DNA from: Maea johnstoni
Lineage: Eukaryota > Annelida > Polychaeta > Spionida > Magelonidae
Reading direction: 5' to 3'
DNA length: 64,000 bases
NCBI GenBank assembly: GCA_963942565.1
Contig: OZ012686.1
Span: 58,185,987-58,249,986, forward strand
Below the pieces are notes generated by a model. That model had not been told where the DNA came from. It made no database searches and saw only the letters and a program-made list of their open reading frames with translations. Below, piece after piece: positions 13,709 to 25,496 of this stretch. Position 1 is the first letter of the stretch. Each line of letters opens with the position of its first letter. A program made the translations under genes and the position numbers.

Positions 13709-16700
13709 GAGTTAGACCACTTGGCCATAGAAGTAGCCCCAACTTCAGTGAACCATCACCCAGAGCTCCTAGTTACAATTGTCTTTATTATGACATGGTA
13801 ATTTTGGTTTTAATTAAGGGGTGGTTTGTACAGTCCCAGGTGATCAAAGTCAGGATTAGAAATGCATCATTGCTTATTGTGCTATCCTTAAGTGTTGGTC
13901 ATTGGTCACTACAATGTGAGTTGCTGTATTCAGGCATCCAGTTATTTCCAGTGTGTCTTTATATATTGCTACATTTTTAAATTTCTTGAACTGTAATCTT
14001 ATTCCTGTAATGAATAGCTTTGTGTTCTCCCCAAGAAGAATGCTTCTTCAAAATATCTTGATATAAAATGCTTTTATTTTTAGATGTCAAACTTGCTTGG
14101 CATTCTGAGAAATTATTGGATTTAAACTTATGCTTAGAGTTCTGCTATACAAGTGACATACTTGATCTTTGATTCCATGTAATCTAAGTTAGAAATAACG
14201 CATGAAATAACAAAGCATGTAGGACGGGTCATAATTTATGTTCAAATTTGAGTTATTTCCATTAAATATCTTCCACTACATGCTATTAGGAAGATATGCC
14301 CAAAATAGTAGTCTGTTTGGGTTGCTACAAGCACCAATGGACAATTAAAAGATCAGCTTTAGTATAGCACTTTACCAAATTATATTGCTACGTTCAACCT
14401 AAGCCTAGTAAAAAAAGTTTAATCCACTTGTTTAAGAAATCACTTCTTCCGATTAAAGCTATATCCCGAGTGGACCAATATCCTTGTGGTTAATTGCCTG
14501 TGAATTAACTGTCACACAATCCTTCCCCTGACTCTGCCACAAGTATTCATCTCGCTTACTGGCTGCAGCCACAGATAGGCATCTGCTACAGCCAGCGACA
14601 TCTACTGGCAAATGCAGACACTACTCACTCACTGACTAGGCATGGGGTAGGATGTGATCAAATATCAAGCTTCTTAGGAGGCTCATTTTGAGGTGCTTGG
14701 TTATTCCTCCCACTCACTCTTATATCACTATAATCTTCGGGAATGAAAATTGATCAAGCATCGCCCTGGAAGAAGATTCTTGCTGTTCTAAGTTCTCGCG
14801 TCAAAGAAGCTCACAAAATAATTGAGTAAATTAGCTTCTGACATTGTATATGCTGTTGACAAACTGCTAAATGATAATACACGCCCAGGGCAGTGGACAG
14901 GGCAGCTCTGTTTGCTGTGAAAAAACACACACTGGCTCAGATTTCTGGCACCTTCAGAGGCAATTTGATGCTGGAGCTTTGTGATCTAGCATATTAAGTA
15001 GGCAAGATTTATGTATAATTTAGGCTGGTATGCTTTTAGGCATCACTTGGGGAAATATGATAGCATACGGTCAACTTGCTGAAAAAAGACCTGTCATGTT
15101 TTCTTGTAAGTGGTGTTTTTGAGGAAGTGGTCTTTACCAAACCTTGAAATTTAATTTATTTTTCATCTGAGGGATTCCCTTAAGAGATGGTTTTCTGAGC
15201 ATGTTTCACCATAACTAGAAAATCAGAGGAAAGCCTACAAATTCAAAATCAGTATGTCATAGTATATACTGCAATTATTTTCAAAGTGCTCCATGTATAT
15301 ATTTGACCAATACTACTAGAGATTTAGCTCTACATGCAAATACATGCGCTGATAAGCAAAAATGAAGAGTGATCCTTAAATACTATTTCCAACCATATTG
15401 TTACTTTTAATAGACGATTTGGTGAGTTTGTTCACCATTACTTTGGTTTATTATTGTGAGCGGATTGGCGCCAGGGTCACAGCGGTTTGTGGACTTCCAC
15501 AGTTAGAATAAGTATCATCAATCACTGTGACAAGATCCAAACATTTTGGGTTAACTCCCAGTGGTAGATGGCTGGAGGCCCAGTAGTTTGACATATACCA
15601 TATTAACCCTCTGTTTACATAGAAACAATCACAGTTTTAAGAAGTTGTGCCGAATTCTTGAGAAATTAATCCCATTCTCGCCCCCCCCTTATGGGATAAA
15701 ATTCTCAACTCCTAAGCCATCTCAACTCTTAATCCATTTCGCTACTTACCATTCATTTACTTTAGATAGTCTCTATCAAACGACAGTGGCTAAAGTGGCG
15801 TACCCTAGAAGTTCTAAGGAGTTGCCTAGGTAGGAGTATTATTGCGAAGAGGGATCTCCTCCAGTTGATATGTATTACATCAGATGTCTGGCTGTTACAT
15901 AATCCCTCGTTCATCACTCTCTCCATAGCACAGCAGATGTTGGGGTTTATTTTCCACCACAATAATGTTAACTAGTTACCATGCACCCCCAGAGACCTGA
16001 TAGGCAATCTATCAGGCTTCAAATTGCTCTAATTAGATGTTTGTGCTGTTCCGTGCATTTGCACCAGTTATCCACATCTGACGGAACATCTTGTAATCAA
16101 GTTCCGGGGAATAACAGATCTAGATGAAGCTCCTAATTCCCACTTATTTAGGAAGCATTCAAGAGGAATGACCCATTCCCCCAGTTCTGATGAATATCAG
16201 TCTTAATGGAGTTACTCTGAGAGAAAATGCTCACTCATCTTGGAAGCAATCGTGAGAAATAGCTCATTTGTCAAGTTGAGGATGATTGCAGATACAGATG
16301 GAGTTACATTGGATGATGATTACCACTTATATAAGAAGTATTTAAGAGAAATACAGAACTCTGCTTTATCTGGTATATATCCATTTCTTTATGTATATGC
16401 AGGGGGAGGGGGGGGGATAAAGGATTTCTGTGCAGGGGGATTCTGTTTGTGAGGGAGTTAGTTTTAACACAAAAGTTAGACCTAGCTCTGATTATAAACA
16501 AAACCAAAAAGTGACAATTCTTTGAAGGAAAATCAATATTTCAAATTGTAAAGCTGAGTTTGTCAAACCCCTCGAACTCACTCTGTATATGCAACTGATA
16601 CGTGAAGATTTTATAAAGCGTTCCTGCTTAGAATGTTGCAAAAGAATGACTATTTTTTGGGGTGATGTACTGATGTTAGTAAAGATTGATTCAATGAACC

Positions 16701-19700
16701 ATTTTGATTGGATTTTGGTACATTTTAAGTACATGTATATCAATTGTTGGTGCATTTGCTCTGAAGATTATAAATCACCAATTTTTAAAGGTATCTTAGC
16801 TGGTACTTGTCAAAATTGGCTGGTATCATATCTTCATAACTAACTCTGATAATACCCTGATTCCTGCCTGGTTTAAAAAACGGCGTGAGGCAATTGTGGG
16901 AAAGTTCTCACTGACCCGGTGTTAGTTGATCTGGCCTTAATATGGCAGGGAAAGTGATAATAACTGTCTATCAAATTTCATAAAGTCTGAGTCCAGAATG
17001 ATGAGAAATGGATGTAAATAAGGCATTCAAATGAGACTATACATTAGGCTCTTGGCCTGTTTTATTTTAGTTTTTAAAAGGCATGTCCTACTCATAGGAC
17101 AGTATCTTAAAAGTGGTACACAAGGGTTAAGTGCACTACCATTCCAATGAAATATGTTCTCAGTTACCCTGCCAAAGATTACTACATAATCAACCCCACT
17201 TGCCCAAACAGTTTAGGGCTCCTTAACTGTGTTGTTTTCGCCCTTGGGCCGGAACCCCTAGGTGGGAGCCATGGGGTATGCGACTGCATGCTGGTGGGTT
17301 TTGTACCGTACCCAGTACTCTTACTGCCCACTGGTCATGCACCCTGTGATGGATAGGCCGTGAGTAATCTGGACTGACCATCACTGACCGACACTGCTGC
17401 TCTCTATCAGATAACACTAATTAACACAATTAACCTGATGATGGAAAACAGAGATAATTAAGGCTATTAATTAGTGTCCCAGTTCACCACCAGGGGATAG
17501 CTAGCCAATTCTAGCATCATGCTTTCAACCGCTTGGAGGGCCACAAGTGGGGCGAGTCTGTGGTTTTGGCGACAGGTCCATTTATCTCTGTCAAGATCTT
17601 GACCCATTCATGCCTAAGTACCAAGATCTTTACAAATTGCCAAGGCGAAAAAATTAACAAACATGTTATTCATCCTCAAAGAATCTATCATCCTGCTAAT
17701 TCTGTTTTGCAGTTTGAAAGACTTCCCTAGTTTTCACAAGTTCCTACAGATGGCGCCACTTGAACTGCACCCAAGTCTTGAATAGGTCAAAGGCTAGTGT
17801 GTGTTCACTTGAATCCTGCCCAGTTCAACACGTCATTCTCATTAGCTAATATCTCATACATGGAACAAATACTTTGGAACAAATGGTATGGATTCTAATT
17901 AAATGCACTAACTGCTCTTTTTGTTTCTTAAAGAACAGTAAACAATGAATTGTGCTCACAGCAACAAATGATGGTTTAAATGTGTTGCACTCTAGCACTA
18001 GTACCATGCTGCAAGTTCTGAAAATCTAACAATTGACCATCTTCACTTTCAAAAGATAGTCTTTGCTTGCCAAAACCAACTGTGAGTGACCCTAAAGGAT
18101 AGATGTTAGTGCTCCTTGACCAGACCCTCTGCTAGCTGTGAAGCACCCTAACTGCACATGGATCCTGCAAGACTCAGACCATCTAATCAATGGTACTGTA
18201 ACCTATCTGTAGTTGGCCAAACATTTAGAAGTGTGTCACTCTGGGTTAATTATGAGTCTTCTGAATGGCAACGAGATTGGAAACAACTGTATGGTTCACT
18301 GTCTGCCTATGAAGTAGAGGGTTGCAGAGTTGTAGTAGCAAAACCTAAGTCATGTACAATCTGTCAACTGGTGTGTTTTGCCCCTGTTGCTAGGTTACCG
18401 CACCTGCTGCGCCTGGCCTTGGAACTCTGCGTAGGCCCAGAGCATTAATTTGATGCGAGTCAATTCGCCATAGCGGAACTTTGGAAACAATCAGTTATGG
18501 GGACAAATAACACCAGCCTTTAGTTAGCCTTCTTGCCCCTGCTTTCCTGGAAATTATGAGCGTCAAAACTACTCTGATTTAGGGTTGACTGTCTTACAGT
18601 CAATTCTGCGGCAGTTCTTGTTTTTGGCCTTTTTCAGTAAAACAACTTAGTTTAAGCCAATAGGGAACATGCAGTAACAGCAGAGCTTTGCCAAAGTTGG
18701 TTAAAAGAAATGCACCCAATAGGGCAAATAATAATGGTTGGCAAGTTAACTACTTCTATTTATCTTTTTCAACAAATGGTATAAACAATCTAAAGATTAA
18801 CATTTCAGGGTGTCTTATATACCAAACAATGGCCACCAATACAGCCTCAGTTCACGAGAGAAGAAAAAATGGTTAAAATAGCTTTCATTGGATGATCCTC
18901 AATTATTTTGTGACCTTGACCTTTTATTTGAGGTCACTGGAAACAGGCTGGCTCAAGAGGGAAATGACATTTTCACAAAGTATCTAAAGAACAGATATTT
19001 CCAAAAGGGGTTAATTTCTGTGGCACTTGCTTCCTCAGGAAGATGAATAATAACAAGATCTCAGGGTTGATTTGTTATGTTGCTTTTGATCACAACAAAT
19101 AAGATATTCTCTTCATTTTCTTTTTCAAAATCATGTCATATTCATCAGTCAAATCGCTAAAGTATGGTTATTATGGCCAGAAGACATTCGAGGGTGACTC
19201 TGAGCATCAACGGATGAGAGAGCTTGTGTATCCTGACACTGTGTTTACCGCCTGCTAAATGCTGTTGATTTAGGTTCCAGTCTTTAAGCATGTGATTGAT
19301 ATGAAGACAATGGCTCTCTGGCCTCAGGTTCCTGGTCAGCTCACTCAACAGCCCTAATAGGGCACGATGACCACTGGTCACTGCTGGTCACTCACCAAAA
19401 CCTCTGTTGGTTTAGAACCTGTCTTGGGCATAGTGGACTTGATCGTCTCAGCAAACAAATAGCTCCTACTTAATGTAATCCTCTCCAAACACATTTGTGA
19501 AACCTTAGCATGCAGTGACAGTTATCATAAGGCTGGGGTGCTCTGGCCACATGGGTACCCCGGGTCTAAACACCCCGCCTCCGCTCCACATTTCTGCTCA
19601 TTAAGAGCGATAGAGGCTAATTAGGAGTCAATCAGGCTAGAACATAAATTCAAGTCAGGTTTCAGCCCCCAGTGGCCGCACATGTTTTCACACAGCAAGC

Positions 19701-21648
19701 CTACTTAGACAAAACATCTCTTTCTGCCTGCAAATACACAGACTGCATGCTTGTTGAGGGGCCGCGTTCTGTGCTGCACCTCCCAGAACATGTATAGTGA
19801 TATTTGAAGTGTGGTGTAAAGAGTTGTCTGGCCCTTGGTTGCCACTTGGAGCCGCTGACCAATGGTCATGTCTGCTTGGAAATCTTGGGACAACATTCAA
19901 GGCCTTGATATGCCAACTGCATCTGCTGTGAGAGTTGGCACCTGTCTGCTGATGAGGAATGATGGAGTGACCACTCCACAGTGAAGGCTGTGGGTTCACT
20001 GTGGGAGATTTGGTTGGCCTGAATCACTTAAGAACTAATGAATGGTGATGTTGAAAGATTTTTCACTATATTTCTTTGTCTTAAGTTTGTGCAGGTTGCA
20101 ACTGCATCGATTGAGCTCATTGTGAGAAAAGAAATCAGAGCAATTATGTGTGTGTGGGAAAAAAATCAATACAGGTACTTTATTGTAATAGTGTCATTTA
20201 TAGGTGAGATTTATCTTCAATAGGTTGCATTGCCTGACAGTTCAGCATGGTCATACTATGTTTATTCCTTAGATTTTAACATTACATAGCAAACTCAATC
20301 TGCTGGTAATGAAGAGACATATTTAATATACTTCATACACAAACATATAATGCACCAATTAGCTATGCTAGTTCAACCTCCTGTTCTACCATCAAGCAAA
20401 GATAGTTTGCAAAATACATTATTCCTTGAAGAAATGTACTCTCTAAAAGGGCAATGTAGTGTAGTGATATGGTAAGAAGCTCATTCTGCTCTGTCTCAGC
20501 ACTCCTTCATCCTGCAGTAATCTTCTCTCCGCCAATTTACCACAACAATCAGGCTACTCATCCTCATTGTTTTCCTCTGGGAAAGGATGAATCTGTCTCG
20601 TATAATTACCTCCTATACATATATCCACACTCTTGCACTGGTATTTTTATCTTTTCATCCATCAGATTTGCCAATTATCTGCCAAAAATTGCAGCGCCTA
20701 CAACAGGAGTAATATATTACGGAGATAATTGAATGATGTTGGTATTTTTTTCTTGGTATGTTTTGTAATACTGGTCTTTTCTATGGAATGTGTTAAAGGA
20801 TCAGCTGGAGGGTGCAAAATTAGAATGTAGCACACTACCTAGGACCTTTTTAACTAAGGAAGCATTTGGGAATTTCTTTGTCAATATCAAATTCACACTT
20901 GTGCAGGGAAACGTTAACAAATAGGCAAAACAGAAATAACACACAAAAAAGCCACAACTTCCATTTACTATTTATCTAAGGTATATATTTCTTGATAAAG
21001 CATTTTATGATTTGGAAATTAAGGAACAAGAATCAGAGAATAATTGGTTGCCCCAAGGGGTGGTAGGGTTAACTTTGTGTTGTGTTTCTCCTTGGAGATG
21101 ACGGCTGTTACTACACAGTGCTCTTGGGCTTCCCAGATTAACAAACAAAATTCCTCTTTCTGTGCTGGTGGAACAATGCCTATCTTATCTCCTGGAATTC
21201 TCTGATTAGGACACAGAATAGCCCATCTTAATAGTGACATCCACCATGTTTATACTACCTCACATGTGTCTGCTCACTCAGAAGATACCCTGCCAAAATA
21301 CGCCACTTTTGCGGCCTCCCAAAGGGGGAGTAAACATCGAATAACAGGGAATTAATTGTATCATCCCACAATGCCATTCTGCTTGAGGTGGAATGGTATA
21401 CAGAGAATTGTTGGATGGAATTTAATGCATGCATAGGGGAGCTGTACTGGTAACAAACACTGTCACAACATAGTTGTGAATATGGGGGCTTCCTAGAGCA
21501 ACAAACATGCTGGTAATTGTGAATGCCCGCTGCAGCCTGCAAGGCAGAAGGGAGCAGTCAGGGCTGTGTATTCTGGGGATCGAATACCCCTTGAGTGTGT
21601 ATTGTGAATACTTGCTTCCTCAGGGGCATGTACTGTGTCAATGAGATA
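13709..21648. other. Intron stretch without a recognised gene
   Basis: About 8 kb of unique DNA with no recognised exon. Small items inside it are a CTCF-like core at 14597-14610 (minus), a G-rich run at 16400-16418, an inverted repeat CACTAATTAA / TTAATTAGTG at 17415-17424 and 17467-17476, and an AGATGGCGCCACT word at 17748-17760. Short open frames here look like chance. Confidence 0.5.
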
Positions 21649-21949
<301 letters not shown>

Positions 21950-22661
21950 ATCGCTGTTAATGCAACAGTTTGCTTCAGAATTGTACAGTCTTCCTATCCT
22001 AGTCTGGCTGTGGTTTCAGGGGTTTGACAAACTACCTTCTTATTCTAATATTCTGCAGATCACACAGATAATATCCAGTGGTAAAGTTCCTAATTGCCCT
22101 GAGATTGGCACTTTTGACAGACTATCCCTATTTTCAGTTGGAAAAAGCTGTATAGTCTGGGATGTCCCTTTTGACAGGCCATCCTTAAATCTTGGATGAA
22201 GAAAAGAATGGATATGTAGCGAGAGATCAATTACTATATGCGCTGTAGTGAGATGCTGGACTCATGCCAGGAGTCACTGACTGGCAGCAGCGCGAGGTCA
22301 CGTGGGAAAAGGACCAATCAGGGCACTCGTATCGATCGCATTACAGAGAAACCTGATCTCCACCATCAGCTGGGCACTAATTTTGGGCTATTAGCGGGCT
22401 AATAGTTGACGCTGGTTGAGGCTAGCATGTTAGGTTGACCGGCTGGTTTCGAATCCACTTGTGTTTTGGTCATCTAAGCTTAAATCAAACCTTCTGCTGG
22501 TCAGTTACAATGTTAGTGTCTAGTGGGAAAAAGTTCCTATGACCTGAGATGGCACTTTGGTGGAGCATGGTGCGTAAATCTACTGTGAACCTCTGAAAGC
22601 CATGCGGGATCTGCTGGCATCTCCCATGGAGAACGGTGGGGAATTCCATCCAATCAGCTGA
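21950..22661. other. Intron stretch without a recognised gene
   Basis: No exon recognised. A tRNA-like stretch at about 22385-22460, with GGTTTCGAATCC resembling a B box, is too degenerate to call. Confidence 0.45.
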
Positions 22662-23575
22662 GGTCATCTGGTCACAGGTCTGTGTCCTGAGCCCGCTCTC
22701 GGAGGGGGGAAAACATATAGTAAATCACCATGTTATCTCTGGGATACACTTTGGCAGACCTCACTCATCCTGTGGGCTTTTGGACACCTCCTAGAGACGT
22801 CTTGGTGTGGGACCTTCAAGTCCACATCTGAAGAAGATTTTTTTAGGTTAAACAGACAATAACAATGGGAGTTACATAGAATAATTTATTCATGTCTGAT
22901 TTTGGCTGAACTTTTCAGGTCCACGTAACTATTCTTGCTTTATGTACCTCTAGTATATTGTGAAGAAGTCCACCTATCAGTTTGGGTCATCTGGTCATAG
23001 GTCCGTGTCCTCAGCTTGATCTCAGAGTGAGAACATCTCAACAAATCACCCTTTCTCTGGGGATGTTTTTTTGGACACCTCCTAGAGACGTCTTGGTGTG
23101 GGACCTTCACGGTCAGCAGCGGATAAAGATTTTTTTAGGTTAAACAGACAATAACAAATGAGACTTTTATTTATGAAAATTTATTCATGTCTGATTTGGG
23201 CTGAACTTTTCAGGTCTCCTTTTAACTATTGTTTATAAAAAGGTTATATGCATTTGCAGGTACTTTTAAAAAGAAGTTAAAAGTTATGCATAAATACACA
23301 AAATATAGGAGTTATTTGGTGAGTTCTGATGAATACTCTCCTTCATATATTTTTCTTAAAAAAATGCTATGGTTAGAAAGGTATTACCAACATAGTTGAA
23401 CCTTTTTAGGCTGAAATTTCTGAATTGTGTATGTAGCTAGGATAGTATATCTAGATATTTGTCGTTAAGTCCACCTATCAGTTTGGGTCATCTGGTCATA
23501 GGTCTCCTCAGCTTGCTCTCAGTGTAAGAACATCCCAACAAATCACCCCTTCTCTTTGGGATGCTCAGGACCTGG
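22662..23575 (+). repeat. Long-period degenerate repeat, two full copies and one partial
   Basis: GGTCATCTGGTCA at 22662, 22985 and 23486 starts a block that continues with GGTC(C/T)GTGTCCT, AGC, CTCTC and AAATCACC. In the first two copies this is followed by CACCTCCTAGAGACGTCTTG, GTGTGGGACCTTCA, TTTTTTTAGG and TTAAACAGACAATAACAA. Spacings are 323 and 501 bp. The third copy stops early and runs into the G-rich array. Confidence 0.9.
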
Positions 23576-23579
23576 TGAC

Positions 23580-23755
23580 TGAATGGTAGGGAGGTGGGTG
23601 AGTAGGGGGATAAGGGACTGGTGGGTAGGTAGTAAGAAGCAAGGTGTATGGTTTGGGTGGCGGGGGGGGGGGGGGGTGTGAGTACTGAGTAGGGGGATAA
23701 GGGGCTGGGGTGGGCGAGTAGTAAGAGCAGAAGAGGCAAGGGTGTTTGGTTTGGG

Positions 23756-23786
<31 letters not shown>

Positions 23787-23858
23787 TAGGTGGGTGTGAG
23801 GACTGAGTAGGGGGTAAAGGGACTAGTGGGTGGGTAGTAAGGAGCAAGGGTGTTTGGT
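23580..23858 (+). repeat. G-rich minisatellite, about three copies
   Basis: About three copies of a unit of roughly 90-110 bp: GAGTAGGGGGATAAGGG, CTGGTGGGTAGGTAGTAAG, AGCAAGG, TGTTTGGTTTGGG and a pure G run of 14 to more than 25. Like 2490-3554, it can form G-quadruplexes on the + strand. Confidence 0.9.
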
Positions 23859-25170
23859 GTTATTCCTCATATGTGTATATGTTTACTCAGCAGTTCATCA
23901 GCGTAGGCATTCCACCCTATTCCATATATACCACATTCAGAGTATGTTTACCAGTTGACAACGTCCCGCCAGTATTGGATAACAAGTATGTCCAGCCGGT
24001 GTTGTATAACGGACCCTGTCCAGTGGTTGCCGTGTTTTCCCTGACCAGCAGTGCTGGGCAGTGTCCCGAGATGGTCCTGGGCCGGAGGGACACCGGATTA
24101 AGGCATGACGCACGAGGCTAAGCAAAGGTTACATACTTCACATCGTCCTGGAATCGGTTAGCCCTTATACTCCCTGACAGCCTACCACCCCTCAACTCTG
24201 ACCTTCCTAATCCAGTCCAGCTCAGCGCTTCCATATACCCTCAATATATACACACACAGATTTTAGCTGTTTTTGTTTTTCCCCATTCACCAATTAACAG
24301 ATCATCTAAAACCCATCCCAGTTTGGTTAGGTACTAATACATTGTAGAATGTGATACCAAGTGAGAGCTGTAACTCTAAAATGACTGGTAGAATGTTTCA
24401 ACACTTTCAGAAGCTGTTTGCAACAGTTAAAGTAAAGTGCACTCTTCACTGTATTTTAAGTGGTATTCTCAAAGTTGTCTGATTGCCTGGATGCTAAATC
24501 ATAAGGTTTGGGCTAGTATTTATGATGTCACATATTTCATTTATAGATAGGACTGCGATAATCCAGGAGGCTTTGTAGCATGACTAATTAGAGCACTATG
24601 CCTCTGTGGATCAGAGATGATAAATGTTTTAATGGAATTCCAAAGAAATCTGATTTTATTACCTATTAAACTAAGTTTCATTACCATAAGCCATGTAATG
24701 ATAGATTGTAATTATGCAATTGAAATAGTCCTTGCTTTAAAACCTATCAATTTTCCTCTCTGATTTATTACCTCAGGTCAGGAAAATAGTGGATTATTAT
24801 TATGCAATGCACTGATTACTGGCTTTAGTAGGTATTACTTATGCTGTGATTTACTTGCTTGGGGCAGGCCAACAGGTGATGGTATAGCACATTTGTGATT
24901 AGGTCATTAGGCCCAGGTGGCTGATGTCTAATTAGTGGAGCTGATCAGTGGAGTGTCTAATGGAGCATGTGGTTTGTATTAATTACGAGCTCATTAGTCA
25001 GCATGGTGATCAGCACAGCAAACTACAGGTAAATTAAATGACAGTGCTTACTATGAAGACATCCTTTTCTAAATAGTATATAGCATCTGTACATTTCTGG
25101 ATCAAAAGAAGTCTACCTAAACAGATAAGTAGATGGAAGCTGGATAGTTGATATACATTCATTGGAGTTA
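23859..25170. other. Intron stretch; AT-rich part may be regulatory
   Basis: No exon was recognised. From about 24580 to 25030 there are repeated homeodomain-type cores (CTAATTAG at 24587 and 24928, TTAATTAC near 24980), GTAATTA-like words and several CAGGTGAT / AGGTGGCTGAT words in unique, non-repetitive sequence. That pattern suits an enhancer, but this is inference only. Confidence 0.3.
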
Positions 25171-25496
25171 CTGTTGTTGTTGTTGTTGTTGTTGTTGGTG
25201 GTGGTGGTGCCTCTGCTGTTGTTGTTGTGATTGTTATTGTTGATGATGATGATAATGATGATCACAACCATATTAGAAATAAGGTGATGATGACAAGCAA
25301 TGATGATGATGAAGATGATGATGATGATGATGATGATGATGGTGATGATAGTGATGATGACCGTGATGATGATGGTGAAAATTATGATGATGATAATTAT
25401 GGTGGTGAAGATGATGATGATGAAGATGGTTATGATGATAGTGATGGTGATTGTGATGATGATGAAGATGTTTATGATGATGGTGACCATGATTAG
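25171..25496 (+). repeat. Trinucleotide repeat tract (TTG then GAT)
   Basis: Imperfect TTG/GTG repeats to about 25240, then imperfect GAT repeats with GGT, AGT and AAT interruptions. The aspartate-, methionine- and histidine-rich frames across it are artefacts of the triplet. Confidence 0.97.

Noticed and set aside
22385-22460. tRNA-like stretch with GGTTTCGAATCC
   Set aside because: The B-box core is broken by an extra base and no acceptor stem forms; not enough to call a tRNA or a SINE.
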